Source: Chitinophagaceae bacterium
GTDB taxonomy: Bacteria; Bacteroidota; Bacteroidia; Chitinophagales; Chitinophagaceae
Direction of reading: 5' to 3'
Assembly (NCBI GenBank): GCA_016719165.1
Contig: JADKAJ010000004.1
Span: forward strand, 62,001 to 126,000
DNA length: 64,000 nucleotides
In this document: in pieces, positions 33,116-45,000 of the stretch
Position numbering within the stretch: position 1 is the stretch's first letter
Layout of the letters: each line of letters opens with the position of its first letter
Program-made: the position numbers and the translations under genes
Notes under the pieces: model-generated
Told to the model about the DNA's origin: nothing
Databases searched by the model: none
The model's input: only the letters and a program-made list of their open reading frames with translations

Positions 33116-36100
33116 ATGAGAAAGTACTACGCTTCAGGATTTAACGCTATGCTCCTTTTGTTTTTTGCGCTGTTATTTTCTGTAGGTCGCCTGAACGGGC
33201 AAACAACACTTACAACATTACCCAACCCTCCTTATAATGGCGGGAATTCTCTGGGTTCACCTGCACAGGTGAGTTTTGTAATAGAAAATACCAACGGATT
33301 CCCGGTATTACTTACAGCCATTTCAAATTGGTGTACCACTGCAGAAAATAATTCGACATGGCAGTTGTATTATACTGCCAGTGCATTGTCGGGTACAGCA
33401 ACAGATGTAACTGCCGCCCCCTGGACATTGGCAGCAACTTCATTAGCAACACCGGTAGCAGCTTCCGGTATCACTCCGCTTAACTTCCCCGGTTTGGGCT
33501 TTACCATACCTGCCGGCACCCAATACCGCTTTGCATTACGTAATACAGGACCTGGTAGCACAAGATACTCGGGTACAGGTACTGCTATAGCACCCAATAC
33601 CTTTACAGGTGGTGGCGTGAATCTTAAATTGGGAGATGTGCAAATTGCAGGACAGAATGTAGGTTATGGTGGATCTGGAACAGCACTTACACTTACTCCT
33701 CGATATTTTACAGGCGCAATTACTTTCTCACCTGCAGGTCCTTGTACAGATCCACCGGTTACCGGAACCGTTACTGCAAGTCAAAACCCGGTTTGTTTGA
33801 ATACCAACTTTAATCTGAACCTTGTAGGAGGCACAGGAGGCACGGGCCAGACGTATCAATGGCAAATTTCACCAGATAATACTACCTGGACCAATATCAC
33901 CGGAGCAACAAGTGCTTTTTATACCACTTCTCAGACATCATCTAATTATTACAGGTGTGCGGTTACTTGCGGAGCCAATACAGTCAATTCAGGAAGCCTG
34001 CAGGTAGTTACTCCTGCGGCGGTTTCAGGAACTTTCACTATCAACAGTGCATTACCAACAGGCGGTACTAACTTCCAGTCTTTTAATGCCGCATATAATT
34101 ATATATCATGTGGTATAAGCGGGCCGGTAGTATTTAATGTGGATCCTGCTTCGGGTCCGTATACAGAACAACTTATTATTAACCCGGTTCCGGGAGCATC
34201 AGTGATCAATACGGTAACATTTAATGGTAATGGCAGAGTATTGCAATTCACTTCGACCAACACCAATGAAAGAGGTGTTATCAAGCTTAACGGGGCAGAT
34301 CATTTTATTTTTGACAGCCTTACTATTAATGCTACAGCTACCACAACTACAGAATACGGTTTTGCTGTTCAGTTATTGAACAACGCCGATTCCAACATTA
34401 TAAGAAAATGTATAATTAATGTGACTGATGCACAGACTTCTACTAATCATGTGGGTATCTCCATCAGTGCCAGCGCCACCTCAGCCACCGGTACCGGCAA
34501 TGCTGAGTGTGACGATAACCTGTTTGAGTTGAACACCATTACCGGTGGTTATTACGGAATTACCAATGTGGGCAGCACTACGGTGGCTAACCAGCGCAAT
34601 AAGTTTATCCGGAATATCATTAAAGATTATTACCTGTATGGTATTTATACCAGTGGCACTTTCACTTCTTTAATAGAGGGCAATGATTTTAGTCGCCCGG
34701 CCCGTGCCAATATTGGTACTGGAACTTCTTATGCTATTTATTTCACCTCACTTAGCACCAGTGCAAGAGTCAATGGAAATTATATTCATGGTTTACTGGA
34801 TGTGAATACAGCCAGTACGAATGATGTTTACGGTATTTATTTTACCGGGGTGGATGCTATCGCAGGTCTGGAGAATATCGTTAGCAACAATGCTATCTAT
34901 GACATAAAGAGTAATGGTACTATCTATGGTATTTATAATGCCAGCTCAGATAATATATTCTACTACCATAACACTATTTCACTGGATGACGTGGCGAGTA
35001 CCACCACCGAAGTAACCCGTGGTTTTTATCAGACAACTGCGGCAGCAGGAATAGAATTTAAAAATAACCTTATCACTTTGCGCAGGGGAGGAACCGGCCA
35101 GATGCATGGTCTGTTTTTTAATACTACCACTTCCACAATTGTTTCGAATAACAACAACGTATTTTTTACTCCGGCTGCTAACGTTTTTTATGGTTCATGG
35201 GGAACAACCGGCCAGGCAACTCTGGCCAACTGGCAAACGGCTTCTTCACAGGATGCGAATTCAGCATATATAGATCCTGCCTATACTAACCTTGGTTTAG
35301 GAAATCTGAAACCAACGTCTGCCGGAATGAATGACCTCGGTGCTCCGGTTGGAGTCATTGCAGATATTTTGGGAGTATCCAGAAGTGCCACCACCCCTGA
35401 TATTGGTGCCTGGGAGTTTGATGTGGGCGGTTGTACTGCGCCTCCAAATGCCGGTGATGCCACTGCAAGTATCAGTGTACCGATCTGTCCAAATGAACTG
35501 GTTGCACTGGGTCTTGTAAATAATACTTTTGGAACCGGTCAAACTTATCAATGGCAAACAGCCACAACGCTGGCTGGTCCATGGACAAATATTGGGCCTT
35601 CGCAGAATAATCCGGCCTATAGTGTCAACCCAACGGTTACTTTATATTACCGTTGTGCGGTTACCTGTAGCGGATCAACCACTTTCTCTACCCCTGTACA
35701 GGTAGTGGTAAATGCTTTATTCCCTGCCGGAACTTATACTATCAATAGTGCATTACCAACAGGCGGTACCAACTTCCAGAGTTTCAATGATGCTGTTTTC
35801 GCTTTGCGTTGCGGAATTGGCGGTCCTATTGTATTTAATGTTGTAACCGGATCTGGTCCTTATAATGAACAAGTGATCATCGGGCAGATACAAGGCTCTT
35901 CTGCTGCCAATACCGTTACTTTCAACGGGAATGGTGAAACTATCACTAATCTTTCAACGAATACGAATGAAAGAGCTGTCATAAAACTGAACGGAACTGA
36001 TCATTTTGTATTTGATAGTTTAACGGTGGTGCCGCAGGGCGCTGCTACTACAGAGTATGGTTTTGGATTCCATTTGCTGAATAGTGCTGATTCCAACATT

Positions 36101-39100
36101 ATCCGCAATTGCGATATCAATATGAGCACCACTACTACGTCTACCAATTTTGCTGGTATAGTTTCCAGTGTGGGTACAACTGCCACAACAACCGGTACTA
36201 ATCTGTCGGATTACAACTTGTTTGAGAATAACGAGATCACCGGTGGCTATTATGGTATCACTTCAGTGGGAAGTACCACTTCAGCTGTTGGTAATAATGC
36301 GATGGTGAGAAATACCATTAAAGATTTTTATGCCTATGGTATTTATTTATCAGGCAATTTTAATACACTGGTTGAGAAGAACAATATATTCCGGCCTGCC
36401 AGGACAACTTCCACTACTACCTATGGTATCTATGTCACATCACTGAATACCGGGGTTAAACTATCCAAGAACAGGATACACAACCTGTTTGATGGCGCAC
36501 CTACTGCGACAAGTACTTCTTATGGTATTTATTTTACCGGCGTAGATGCGATTGCGGGCCTGGAGAATATTGTCAGCAATAATGCGATCTACAATATGAA
36601 TGGTAATGGCACCCAGTATGGTATCTACAATACCAGTTCAGATAATGTATTTTATTATTATAATACTGTGAACCTTGGTGATGCCTCTGCCACTACCACC
36701 AGTGATGCTTATTGCTTCTACCAGACAACTGAAGCAGCAGGTATTGATCTGAAGAATAACTTATTTAGTATGACAAGAGGCGGTAATGGAGATAAATTCT
36801 GTATGTATTTTGCCACGGCCGCTACTACATTTACATCTGATTATAATGGCGTATTCAGGAATGCAGTTAATTCACATGTTGGCTATAATGGTTCTAACCA
36901 GACAACATTGGCCAACTGGCAGGCTGCTACTACGCAAGATGGCAATTCTGTATCGGCTAATCCATATTATACGGATGCCGCTGCCGGAAACTTGGAACCA
37001 AGAACACCTGCATTGGATAACGAAGGAACTCCTGTAACCGGAATTACTTCAGATATCCGTGATGCAGTGCGTAGTGCCACCACACCGGATATCGGTGCAT
37101 GGGAGTTTGCAGTACCAGTTTGTACAGCACCCCCAACAGCCGGTTCAGCAACAGCTGTTCCGAATACCGGTATTTGTTTGGGTACCCCGATTGACCTTGA
37201 CTTAAGTGGCAACTCTATTGGCTCTGGTCAAAGTTACCAATGGCAATTTGCCACAGCTGCTGCAGGACCGTATACTAACCTGGGAAATCCAAAGCTTTTC
37301 CCGGATACAACAATTCTCGCCAGCGGTACTTTCTGGTATCGTTGTGTTGTGACCTGTAGTTCACAGTCGGCTAACTCAACGCCGGTGCAGGTAAATATGA
37401 ATCCTCCTTTCCCGGCTGGTGTATATACAATCAATAATACCATACCGACCGATTACCCGGGAGGCAGCAACTTCAATTCATTTGTAGAAGCAGTGTCAGT
37501 AATGGAGTGTGGTATTTCCGGGCCAGTTACTTTCAATGTAGCAGCGGGTACTTATTCCGAGCAGGTGAGAATGCATCGGATCACCGGCGCTTCTAATACA
37601 AGCCGTGTTACTTTCCAGAGTGCTAATGGTAATCCTGCTTCTGTTATTTTAACTTATGATGCGACCAATGCAGCAGCTAATTATGTATTACAGTTAGACA
37701 GCGCCAGTTATATTACTTACCGGAACATGACGATCACTGCAATCAATGCCACGAACGGAAGGGCAGTGGATATAGCCAATTTAGCATCTAATGATAGTTT
37801 GGTAAATAATATCATTAATGCACCAACTGCTACCGGTACTGGTACAACAGTGGTGGGTATTCATGCGGCTAATCTCGCCGGTGGTGATCATACCATCAAA
37901 GGCAATACAGTGAATGGTGGTGTGACAGGTATCTATTTTGGTTCTACCACTACTTCGCCAAGTGCTTACAACTTTATAGATAGTAATACGGTGACTGGGT
38001 CATATTATTATGGTATTTATAATTCAAATACACGGTTTACCTCTGTAAGCAAGAATACCGTTACAGTAGCTGCTCCAAGAAATACCACTACTTATGGTAT
38101 TTACCTGACCAGTGCTGATTCAGCTTACCAGGTAAATAATAATAAGGTTGATATCAACGGGACCACTTCAACTACATATGGTATTTATCTTACGGGATGT
38201 GGTGCCACCGGTCATACCGGAAGTGTGTCAGGTAATAAAATAACAGGACTTACAGGTATAACCGGAACATTGTATGGATTATACCAGACTTCTTCAATTG
38301 GTAACTATACAAAGAATAACGTTATTAATATCAACACCAGTGCTACGACAGCTTACGGTCTGTATTCTACAGGTGGCAATGGTATCAAATATTATAATAA
38401 TTCTGTGCAGAATGCATCTCCTGCTGCGGGTACTACAAATATCGCAGCATATATAAGTCATACTACTTCATCTGCCGGAGTAGGAGATATTAGAAACAAT
38501 ATCTTCTCGCATACTGCCAATGGAATAGCGGCTAATTATTTGAATGTAGCAAATATTTATACCGACTTTAATATGTTCTATACAGCTGGTGCAACATTGA
38601 TCAGGCAGAACACAGTAAACTATGCTACGTTACAGGATTGGAAGAATGGCCAGAACTGGGATTATAATTCTATTGTATACACTCCTGCCTTTGCTGCGGG
38701 TAATGAATTACAACCTGATGTTACTAACCCTGATGTATGGGCTATGCATGGCCGTGGTGTTCAGATAACTGATAATGCAACAGATATTAATGGTAATGCA
38801 AGACCTACAACTTTGACTACAGGTGTTCCTGATATGGGAGCTTATGAGTTCCTGCCAACTGTACAGCCGCCTGTATTGCCTGCCACACCTGCTGCTCCTG
38901 CTGCAGGTACCACGCAGGTATTTATGTTTGGTACAGATACAGTGCAAAAAATAACATGGGCGCCTGCATCTACTGTTCCAACAACTGTGGATGTGAGAAG
39001 ATACTCAGGTATCATTCCTCCGGGTTTGGCACCTGGTCAGCAATCCATGTATTATTATACAGATGTGGACATAACTGGAAGTGCACCAACCAATTTTACA

Positions 39101-42064
39101 AACCAGCAATACTATATAGATCCGTGGATGAGGGATATACCATCAGAACCAACTGTAAAATTGGGCCGCACTAATACAGCAGGTACCTGGCTGGTAGCAT
39201 CCGGTAGCGTGGTAGATGACCTGGGTAATGTGATCACAGAAAGCAATCTCAGCTTCCTTGATAAATTCACAGGTATGACAGATGGCGTAGCACCTCCACC
39301 GGCTGTTCCTCCTGTCTTTACACTGGATACTTCTAACAGGGGTAAACGCTTCTGGGTAGGTTATGGCCACCACTATGGATTCAGCAGCAACTCACAGGAC
39401 ATGGCACTTTACCTGAGTGCAGAAGATTCAGCCAACGTTACCGTGAAAGTAAACGGAACGAACTGGGTACGTACTTATGCTATCCCTGCGAATACAGTAA
39501 GAGTGAGTGACTTTATGCCAACATCAGGACTGGTGGATGCAAGATTAACAGATGAAGGACTCTTCAATAAAGGTATCAGTATTGAAAGTGATGTGCCTAT
39601 TGTTGCGTATGCTCATATCAGTGACGGAGCCAATTCCGGCGCCGGTATGTTGTTGCCAACCGGTGTATATGGTTATGAATACAGATCACTGAACTCCCGT
39701 CAGTACTATCCAACTGGTGGTGCAGGTTCTTACTCCTGGATGTTTGCGATTGCAGATCATGATAGTACATTGGTTGAAATAACTCCGTCTGTTACAACGA
39801 AAGGTGGTCGCCCAGCCGGTGTACCGTTCCAGGTATACCTGAAGAGAGGGGAAGTGTATAACGTAATGGGTACTCAAGCCACCGGTGGACAGGGAACTGA
39901 TCTTTCCGGTTCAACAATCAAATCAATTCCAAATGCCAGTGGTAAATGTTACCCGATAGCAGTCTTCTCCGGCAGCAGCCGTACTGCTATCTGTAATACA
40001 ACCAATGGTGATAATATGATACAACAGGTATTCCCGGCCAGCGCATGGGGAACCAAGTACCTGACTTTTGCCACCGCCAATTCTGCTTCCAATACCAATT
40101 ACAATTCCAATGGCTGGAGAGTGATGGTAAAAGATCCGGCTACAGTGGTAAGGAGAAATGGTGTGATACTTGACCCTGCTACTTTGGTAGTGCCAGGTAA
40201 TTATTATGAGTTCTTCGTTGGAAATAATACCGGTGCTAATACAGCCAGCTTTATAGAGGCTGACCAGCCGGTTATGGTAGCACAGTATATGCTGTCTACC
40301 AGTGGAACAGGTTGTTCAGGTGTGCCTGCACCAACTGGTAATGGTGATCCTGAAATGATCTATATAAGCCCGATAGAGCAGGGTATCAAAAAAGCAAGGT
40401 TCTATAACACCAACAATAATTCGATCACTTCTAATTATGTGAATGTTATATTACCGACAGCTGCATTGCCAAGTTTGCAGATAGATGGCAGCACTACATT
40501 TACAGATGTGTTTGCGCATCCTAACCTGGCAGGTTATACTTGTGTAAGACAAAACTTTGCCGGAGCAGCAGCTCAGCATTATATTACCTGTGACTCTGCA
40601 TTTACTGCAATTACATATGGATTGGGTAGCGTGGAGAGCTATGGTTATAATGCCGGTACACTGGTGAAAAATCTCAGCGCAGTTCCATCGTTCAATAATG
40701 TGTTTAATACAAGTGGTACTAACACTTATACCTGTAAGGGAACACCATTCCGCCTGAGCCTGCAGATCTCTGTAAAACCAACACAACTGGTATGGCAGCT
40801 GAGCCAGGTGAATAATGTAACGCCAAATGTCAATGTAACACAGCTGAACCCTGTGCCTACTGACTCTGTAACGGTGAACGGTAAGAAGTTCTATATCTAT
40901 ACACTGGCCCAGCAGTATACTTTCAGCCAGGTAGGTACTTACAATGTACCAATCACCGTGTTCCATCCAAGTATTGAAGGTTGCGGTGGTTCAGTAGAGA
41001 TCGCATTACCTGTAACTGTAATTGCAGCACCAGTTTCCAATTTCACTACCAATTTTAGCGGTTGTGTGGGTGATGCAGTACAATTCAACGCTACAACAAC
41101 TACAAGCAATGGGGTACCGACCAATCAATGGACATGGGCATTTGGTGACGGTAACAATGGTGCCGGTCAGAACCCGGTTCATACTTATGCAACAGCAGGA
41201 ACATACAATGTATCACTGAGAGGTATTGCTGATGACGGTTGCATCGGTGATACAACCAAACCGGTTGTGGTGAATCCAAAACCAACAGGTGCCATCACAC
41301 AGGATACGGTGTATGTATGTAATAACGCCAGTGCTACCTTTACGGTGCAGAACCCTGTAACGGGTGATACCTACAATTGGTATAGCGCCGCAACCGGTGG
41401 TTCATTACTGGGAACAGGATCAACTTTTGTTTTGAATAATGTTACCGGTTTTGTGAATGTATACCTCGAAGTGATAAGACTGGGTTGCGCCAGTGCTACC
41501 CGTGACAGGGCCACTGCTGCTATATTGCCAACATTACCGGCACCTGTTGTAACTGTAGATTCTGTAAGCACCAATACAATAGTATTCAGATGGACAGCCG
41601 TTACAGGTGCTGCCAGCTACCAGGTATCTACTAATGCCGGTGGTACATGGTCAACACCATCATCTGGTCCGCAGGGGTTGACGCATACAATAACAGGTCT
41701 GCCTCTGGGAACTTCAGTTACACTCCTGGTGAGGGCACTGGGTGGTTGCTTACCGGCAGTCTCACAGCCTGCTACAGGGCAAACAGTAACAGACCAGGTA
41801 TATATTCCGAACAGCTTTACTCCAAATAATGACGGGCTGAATGATGTGCTGCGGGTGTATAGTAATGTGATCCGCAGTATGAAGTTTGTAGTGTTCAACC
41901 AGTGGGGTGAGAAGATTTTTGAATCAAACAGCCAGTCGGTGGCATGGGATGGTACACATAAAGGAAAACCACAACCATCAGGAGTATATATCTATGTATG
42001 TGATATTGTCCTGAACACTGGTGAAAGGATACAGCGCAAAGGATCGATCAACCTGGTGAGATAA
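33116..42064 (+). CDS. Giant modular surface protein with T9SS type B (gliding-motility-associated) C-terminal domain
   Basis: 2982 residues from the ATG at 33116; a TTG 11 codons upstream lacks leader character. Signal peptide ends near GRLNGQ. An N-terminal beta domain (about 30-205) is followed by three tandem modules of about 565 residues. Each has an Ig-like domain (TYQWQ ... YYRCAVTC), a right-handed beta-helix (YGIYFTGVDAIAGLENIVSNNAIY) and, in the first two, a closing PDIGAWEF ('choice-of-anchor Q'-like). Then come an IgGFc-binding-like domain (about 2074-2520; GKRFWVGYGHHYG, VPIVAYAH, YPIAVFSGSSRT), a PKD domain (2638-2722), a fibronectin III domain (2807-2890) and a type B sorting domain (SFTPNNDGLNDVLRV ... 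KGSINLVR). It is first in an operon with its likely SprF-type partners. Probable adhesin or filament; the role is not proven. Confidence 0.88.
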   Translation: MRKYYASGFNAMLLLFFALLFSVGRLNGQTTLTTLPNPPYNGGNSLGSPAQVSFVIENTNGFPVLLTAISNWCTTAENNSTWQLYYTASALSGTATDVTAAPWTLAATSLATPVAASGITPLNFPGLGFTIPAGTQYRFALRNTGPGSTRYSGTGTAIAPNTFTGGGVNLKLGDVQIAGQNVGYGGSGTALTLTPRYFTGAITFSPAGPCTDPPVTGTVTASQNPVCLNTNFNLNLVGGTGGTGQTYQWQISPDNTTWTNITGATSAFYTTSQTSSNYYRCAVTCGANTVNSGSLQVVTPAAVSGTFTINSALPTGGTNFQSFNAAYNYISCGISGPVVFNVDPASGPYTEQLIINPVPGASVINTVTFNGNGRVLQFTSTNTNERGVIKLNGADHFIFDSLTINATATTTTEYGFAVQLLNNADSNIIRKCIINVTDAQTSTNHVGISISASATSATGTGNAECDDNLFELNTITGGYYGITNVGSTTVANQRNKFIRNIIKDYYLYGIYTSGTFTSLIEGNDFSRPARANIGTGTSYAIYFTSLSTSARVNGNYIHGLLDVNTASTNDVYGIYFTGVDAIAGLENIVSNNAIYDIKSNGTIYGIYNASSDNIFYYHNTISLDDVASTTTEVTRGFYQTTAAAGIEFKNNLITLRRGGTGQMHGLFFNTTTSTIVSNNNNVFFTPAANVFYGSWGTTGQATLANWQTASSQDANSAYIDPAYTNLGLGNLKPTSAGMNDLGAPVGVIADILGVSRSATTPDIGAWEFDVGGCTAPPNAGDATASISVPICPNELVALGLVNNTFGTGQTYQWQTATTLAGPWTNIGPSQNNPAYSVNPTVTLYYRCAVTCSGSTTFSTPVQVVVNALFPAGTYTINSALPTGGTNFQSFNDAVFALRCGIGGPIVFNVVTGSGPYNEQVIIGQIQGSSAANTVTFNGNGETITNLSTNTNERAVIKLNGTDHFVFDSLTVVPQGAATTEYGFGFHLLNSADSNIIRNCDINMSTTTTSTNFAGIVSSVGTTATTTGTNLSDYNLFENNEITGGYYGITSVGSTTSAVGNNAMVRNTIKDFYAYGIYLSGNFNTLVEKNNIFRPARTTSTTTYGIYVTSLNTGVKLSKNRIHNLFDGAPTATSTSYGIYFTGVDAIAGLENIVSNNAIYNMNGNGTQYGIYNTSSDNVFYYYNTVNLGDASATTTSDAYCFYQTTEAAGIDLKNNLFSMTRGGNGDKFCMYFATAATTFTSDYNGVFRNAVNSHVGYNGSNQTTLANWQAATTQDGNSVSANPYYTDAAAGNLEPRTPALDNEGTPVTGITSDIRDAVRSATTPDIGAWEFAVPVCTAPPTAGSATAVPNTGICLGTPIDLDLSGNSIGSGQSYQWQFATAAAGPYTNLGNPKLFPDTTILASGTFWYRCVVTCSSQSANSTPVQVNMNPPFPAGVYTINNTIPTDYPGGSNFNSFVEAVSVMECGISGPVTFNVAAGTYSEQVRMHRITGASNTSRVTFQSANGNPASVILTYDATNAAANYVLQLDSASYITYRNMTITAINATNGRAVDIANLASNDSLVNNIINAPTATGTGTTVVGIHAANLAGGDHTIKGNTVNGGVTGIYFGSTTTSPSAYNFIDSNTVTGSYYYGIYNSNTRFTSVSKNTVTVAAPRNTTTYGIYLTSADSAYQVNNNKVDINGTTSTTYGIYLTGCGATGHTGSVSGNKITGLTGITGTLYGLYQTSSIGNYTKNNVININTSATTAYGLYSTGGNGIKYYNNSVQNASPAAGTTNIAAYISHTTSSAGVGDIRNNIFSHTANGIAANYLNVANIYTDFNMFYTAGATLIRQNTVNYATLQDWKNGQNWDYNSIVYTPAFAAGNELQPDVTNPDVWAMHGRGVQITDNATDINGNARPTTLTTGVPDMGAYEFLPTVQPPVLPATPAAPAAGTTQVFMFGTDTVQKITWAPASTVPTTVDVRRYSGIIPPGLAPGQQSMYYYTDVDITGSAPTNFTNQQYYIDPWMRDIPSEPTVKLGRTNTAGTWLVASGSVVDDLGNVITESNLSFLDKFTGMTDGVAPPPAVPPVFTLDTSNRGKRFWVGYGHHYGFSSNSQDMALYLSAEDSANVTVKVNGTNWVRTYAIPANTVRVSDFMPTSGLVDARLTDEGLFNKGISIESDVPIVAYAHISDGANSGAGMLLPTGVYGYEYRSLNSRQYYPTGGAGSYSWMFAIADHDSTLVEITPSVTTKGGRPAGVPFQVYLKRGEVYNVMGTQATGGQGTDLSGSTIKSIPNASGKCYPIAVFSGSSRTAICNTTNGDNMIQQVFPASAWGTKYLTFATANSASNTNYNSNGWRVMVKDPATVVRRNGVILDPATLVVPGNYYEFFVGNNTGANTASFIEADQPVMVAQYMLSTSGTGCSGVPAPTGNGDPEMIYISPIEQGIKKARFYNTNNNSITSNYVNVILPTAALPSLQIDGSTTFTDVFAHPNLAGYTCVRQNFAGAAAQHYITCDSAFTAITYGLGSVESYGYNAGTLVKNLSAVPSFNNVFNTSGTNTYTCKGTPFRLSLQISVKPTQLVWQLSQVNNVTPNVNVTQLNPVPTDSVTVNGKKFYIYTLAQQYTFSQVGTYNVPITVFHPSIEGCGGSVEIALPVTVIAAPVSNFTTNFSGCVGDAVQFNATTTTSNGVPTNQWTWAFGDGNNGAGQNPVHTYATAGTYNVSLRGIADDGCIGDTTKPVVVNPKPTGAITQDTVYVCNNASATFTVQNPVTGDTYNWYSAATGGSLLGTGSTFVLNNVTGFVNVYLEVIRLGCASATRDRATAAILPTLPAPVVTVDSVSTNTIVFRWTAVTGAASYQVSTNAGGTWSTPSSGPQGLTHTITGLPLGTSVTLLVRALGGCLPAVSQPATGQTVTDQVYIPNSFTPNNDGLNDVLRVYSNVIRSMKFVVFNQWGEKIFESNSQSVAWDGTHKGKPQPSGVYIYVCDIVLNTGERIQRKGSINLVR
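33745..38860 (+). repeat. Three tandem Ig + beta-helix modules (about 1.7 kb each)
   Basis: Equivalent points recur at 34041, 35742 and 37431, giving periods of 1701 and 1689 bases, in frame. Modules 1 and 2 are close at DNA level: TCAACAGTGC and TCAATAGTGC are each followed by ATTACCAACAGGCGGTAC, and the VDAIAGLENIVSNNAIY segment is identical in protein. Module 3 is more diverged. Confidence 0.85.
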
Positions 42065-42090
42065 AATACAAGATCAACGTACCGTATTAA

Positions 42091-45000
42091 ATGAAAAGGA
42101 AAACACAAATACTATTCTTCACTGCCAGCCTGTTATTGACAGGCTGGTTAGAAGGGTATTGTCAAAACATTACAAATAAAGGCAGAGATTTTTGGGTTGG
42201 TTATGGACATCATCAGTTCATGGAGCCTGGTCAATCCAATGGACAGGATATGATTTTGTATTTCAGTGCGGAGCAGGCTGCTAATGTAGTAGTAACAGTA
42301 CAAGGCAGAACAGCAGTACAAACATTAAATTATGCGGTACCTGCAAATACAGTTATATCATCTGCAGTAATGCCGAAAGCCGGACCAAATGATTGTCGTT
42401 TATACGATGTTCCTCCAACTTTCGGTGGAAATGGAGGAGAGGGATTATTTGGCATGTCTATTCATATCGTGAGTGATGTGCCTATTGTTGCCTATGCACA
42501 TATTTTTGGGAGTGTGTCTTCAGGGGCTACAATGCTGATGCCTGTTGAATCATGGGGTTATTCTTATATGTCAATAAATAGCCAGCAAATAGATGCAGGC
42601 GGTCCTGGTTTTTCCTGGGTTTATGCAATTGCTCAACATGATAACACAGTAATTCAAGTTACTCCATCTGTTACAACCAGATTAGGTAAACCTGCCGGTG
42701 TACCTTTTAATATTACACTCCAAAGAGGGCAGATATATCAATTTATTGGTCAGTCAGATGCAGGTGGTAATGGAAACCAGTTTACTGGCTCTACAGTAAA
42801 ATCGATTGCAAATGCTGCCGGTGATTGTTATCCAATTGCCGTTTTTTCCGGGAGCAGCAGAACAAAGGGAGAACAAGTGCCATGTGGGTCAAGCTCAGGC
42901 AGGGATAATGATATGCAACAATGCTTTCCAACCCAGGCTTGGGGTAAAAGATATCTAACTGCGCCATTTTCAACTTCTTCCGGGCCTTCAACAGCTGTAA
43001 TATTGAATGCCAGCACATTTCAAACAAGTGTCTACAAAGTTGCAGTAAAAGATCCAACAACAGTAGTTAGAAGAAACGGAATTATTCTAACTGGTCTTAT
43101 TAATAACAGTTATTATCAGTTTTCAAGTAATACTGCTGATTATATTGAATCTGATAAACCCATAATGGTTGCACAATTTATGTCTGGAGCTGCAGGATGC
43201 AACTCCGGAACATGGGGCGATCCTGAAATGGTTTTTTTAAGTCCTGTCGAACAAGCAATAAAAAGGGTTGGTTTTTACAGAAACACAAGACAATCAATTT
43301 ATGCAAATTATGTAACAGTAATTATTCCAACGGCTGGTGTATCATCACTTAGAATCGATGGGTCGGCTACATTTAATCATACATATACTCATCCGAATTT
43401 ACCGGGATATTCAATTGTTGTAAAAGGATGGCAGGCAGCACAGGCTCAATGCCAGATGTATAGCGATTCTGCTTTTACAGCAATCACTTATGGTTTAGGA
43501 AGTGCTGAAAGTTATGCATACAATGCCGGTACCTATCTAAATAATCTGAATGCAATTAGTCACACACAAAATACACCTGATCCGACTGTTCCTCAACACC
43601 CTTATACTTGTGTCGGGACACCAATTAAACTTTCTGTGTTAATGGCTTATCAGCCAACCCGGTTAGATTGGTTTTTAAGTCAGCTTGGCGCCAATATTAT
43701 TCCTAATACAGACATTATTGATAATGCCCCGGTTTCCTCCGGTACAGTTGTAGTAAACGGAATTACTTATTATAAGTATACTTTACCCGGTACTTATATT
43801 TTCAATGCCGCTGATACATTTGATTTGCCTGTAAATGGTTATCACCCAAGTATCGAAAATTGTTATAACAGAGAGAATCTTACTATATCATTTATTGTGA
43901 AGCCTAAACCACTGGCTGACTTTACGTTTAGTCATACCGGGTGTACATTGGATCCTGTTAACTTTTCTGGTGTGGCTTCCACCAGTAACGGTTATACTAT
44001 TCGTGATTACAACTGGACATTTCCTGGTCCTGCTACTGCTACAGGGCAAAACGTAATCAGGATATTACCACCAGGTATACATGACATCAATCTTTCCGTT
44101 GTTTCCAATGAAGGTTGTGCCAGTGATACCATGAAACGTATTACGATTTATGATAAACCACCGGGTGATTTTATGGTAACTCCTGCTAATTTATGCGAAG
44201 GCAGCCAGTTTACTATTACCGATACATCATCCGCAGCAATAGCTGTAAATGAATGGTACTGGGATTTTGGTAATGGTGTTACGCAGGTTGTTACAAATGG
44301 TCCATCTGTAACTTACACTTATCCCGCATTTGGTACTTATACAATTAAACATGTGGCCCGTTCCAGCGCCAGTTGTGTAAGTGATACGGTGAGCAGGGTA
44401 GTGACCGTTTATGCCAAACCTGCAGTCTCGTTTACCAATGATGCAGCCGGTTGTTTGTCTCCGGCAGGATTGGTACAGTTTACCGGTACTGCTACAACCC
44501 CTGACGGGCAAACTATAAGTACCTATGCCTGGAACTTTGGTGATCCAAATGCAACACCCGGCAATCCGAACACTTCGGTACTGCAAAACCCGACACATAA
44601 TTACCAGCAGGGAACCTATACGATCAATTTCAGTGCGACAACTGCTAATGGCTGTACAGAGAATACAACACAAACAGTCACCTTTAATTTAAAACCTGCT
44701 CTCACTTATCCATTGCTGAATGCAGTTTGTGAAAATGCGCCAGCTTATTCTATTGCGAATGCAACTGTTACAAATGGTGTAACAGGTACAGGCATTTACG
44801 AGGGGCCGGGTACTACTGCAGCAGGTCTGTTCACACCAGCAGCCGCCGGCTATGGCACACATACTATCTGGTACAAGCTTACTTCCGGTGCCGGTTGTAT
44901 TGATTCTGTTTCGCAAACCATACTGGTGCATGCAAGACCGAGAACAAACTTTACAATCCCGGCCAGTGGTTGTCTACCAGCTAACGGACAGGTACAGTTT

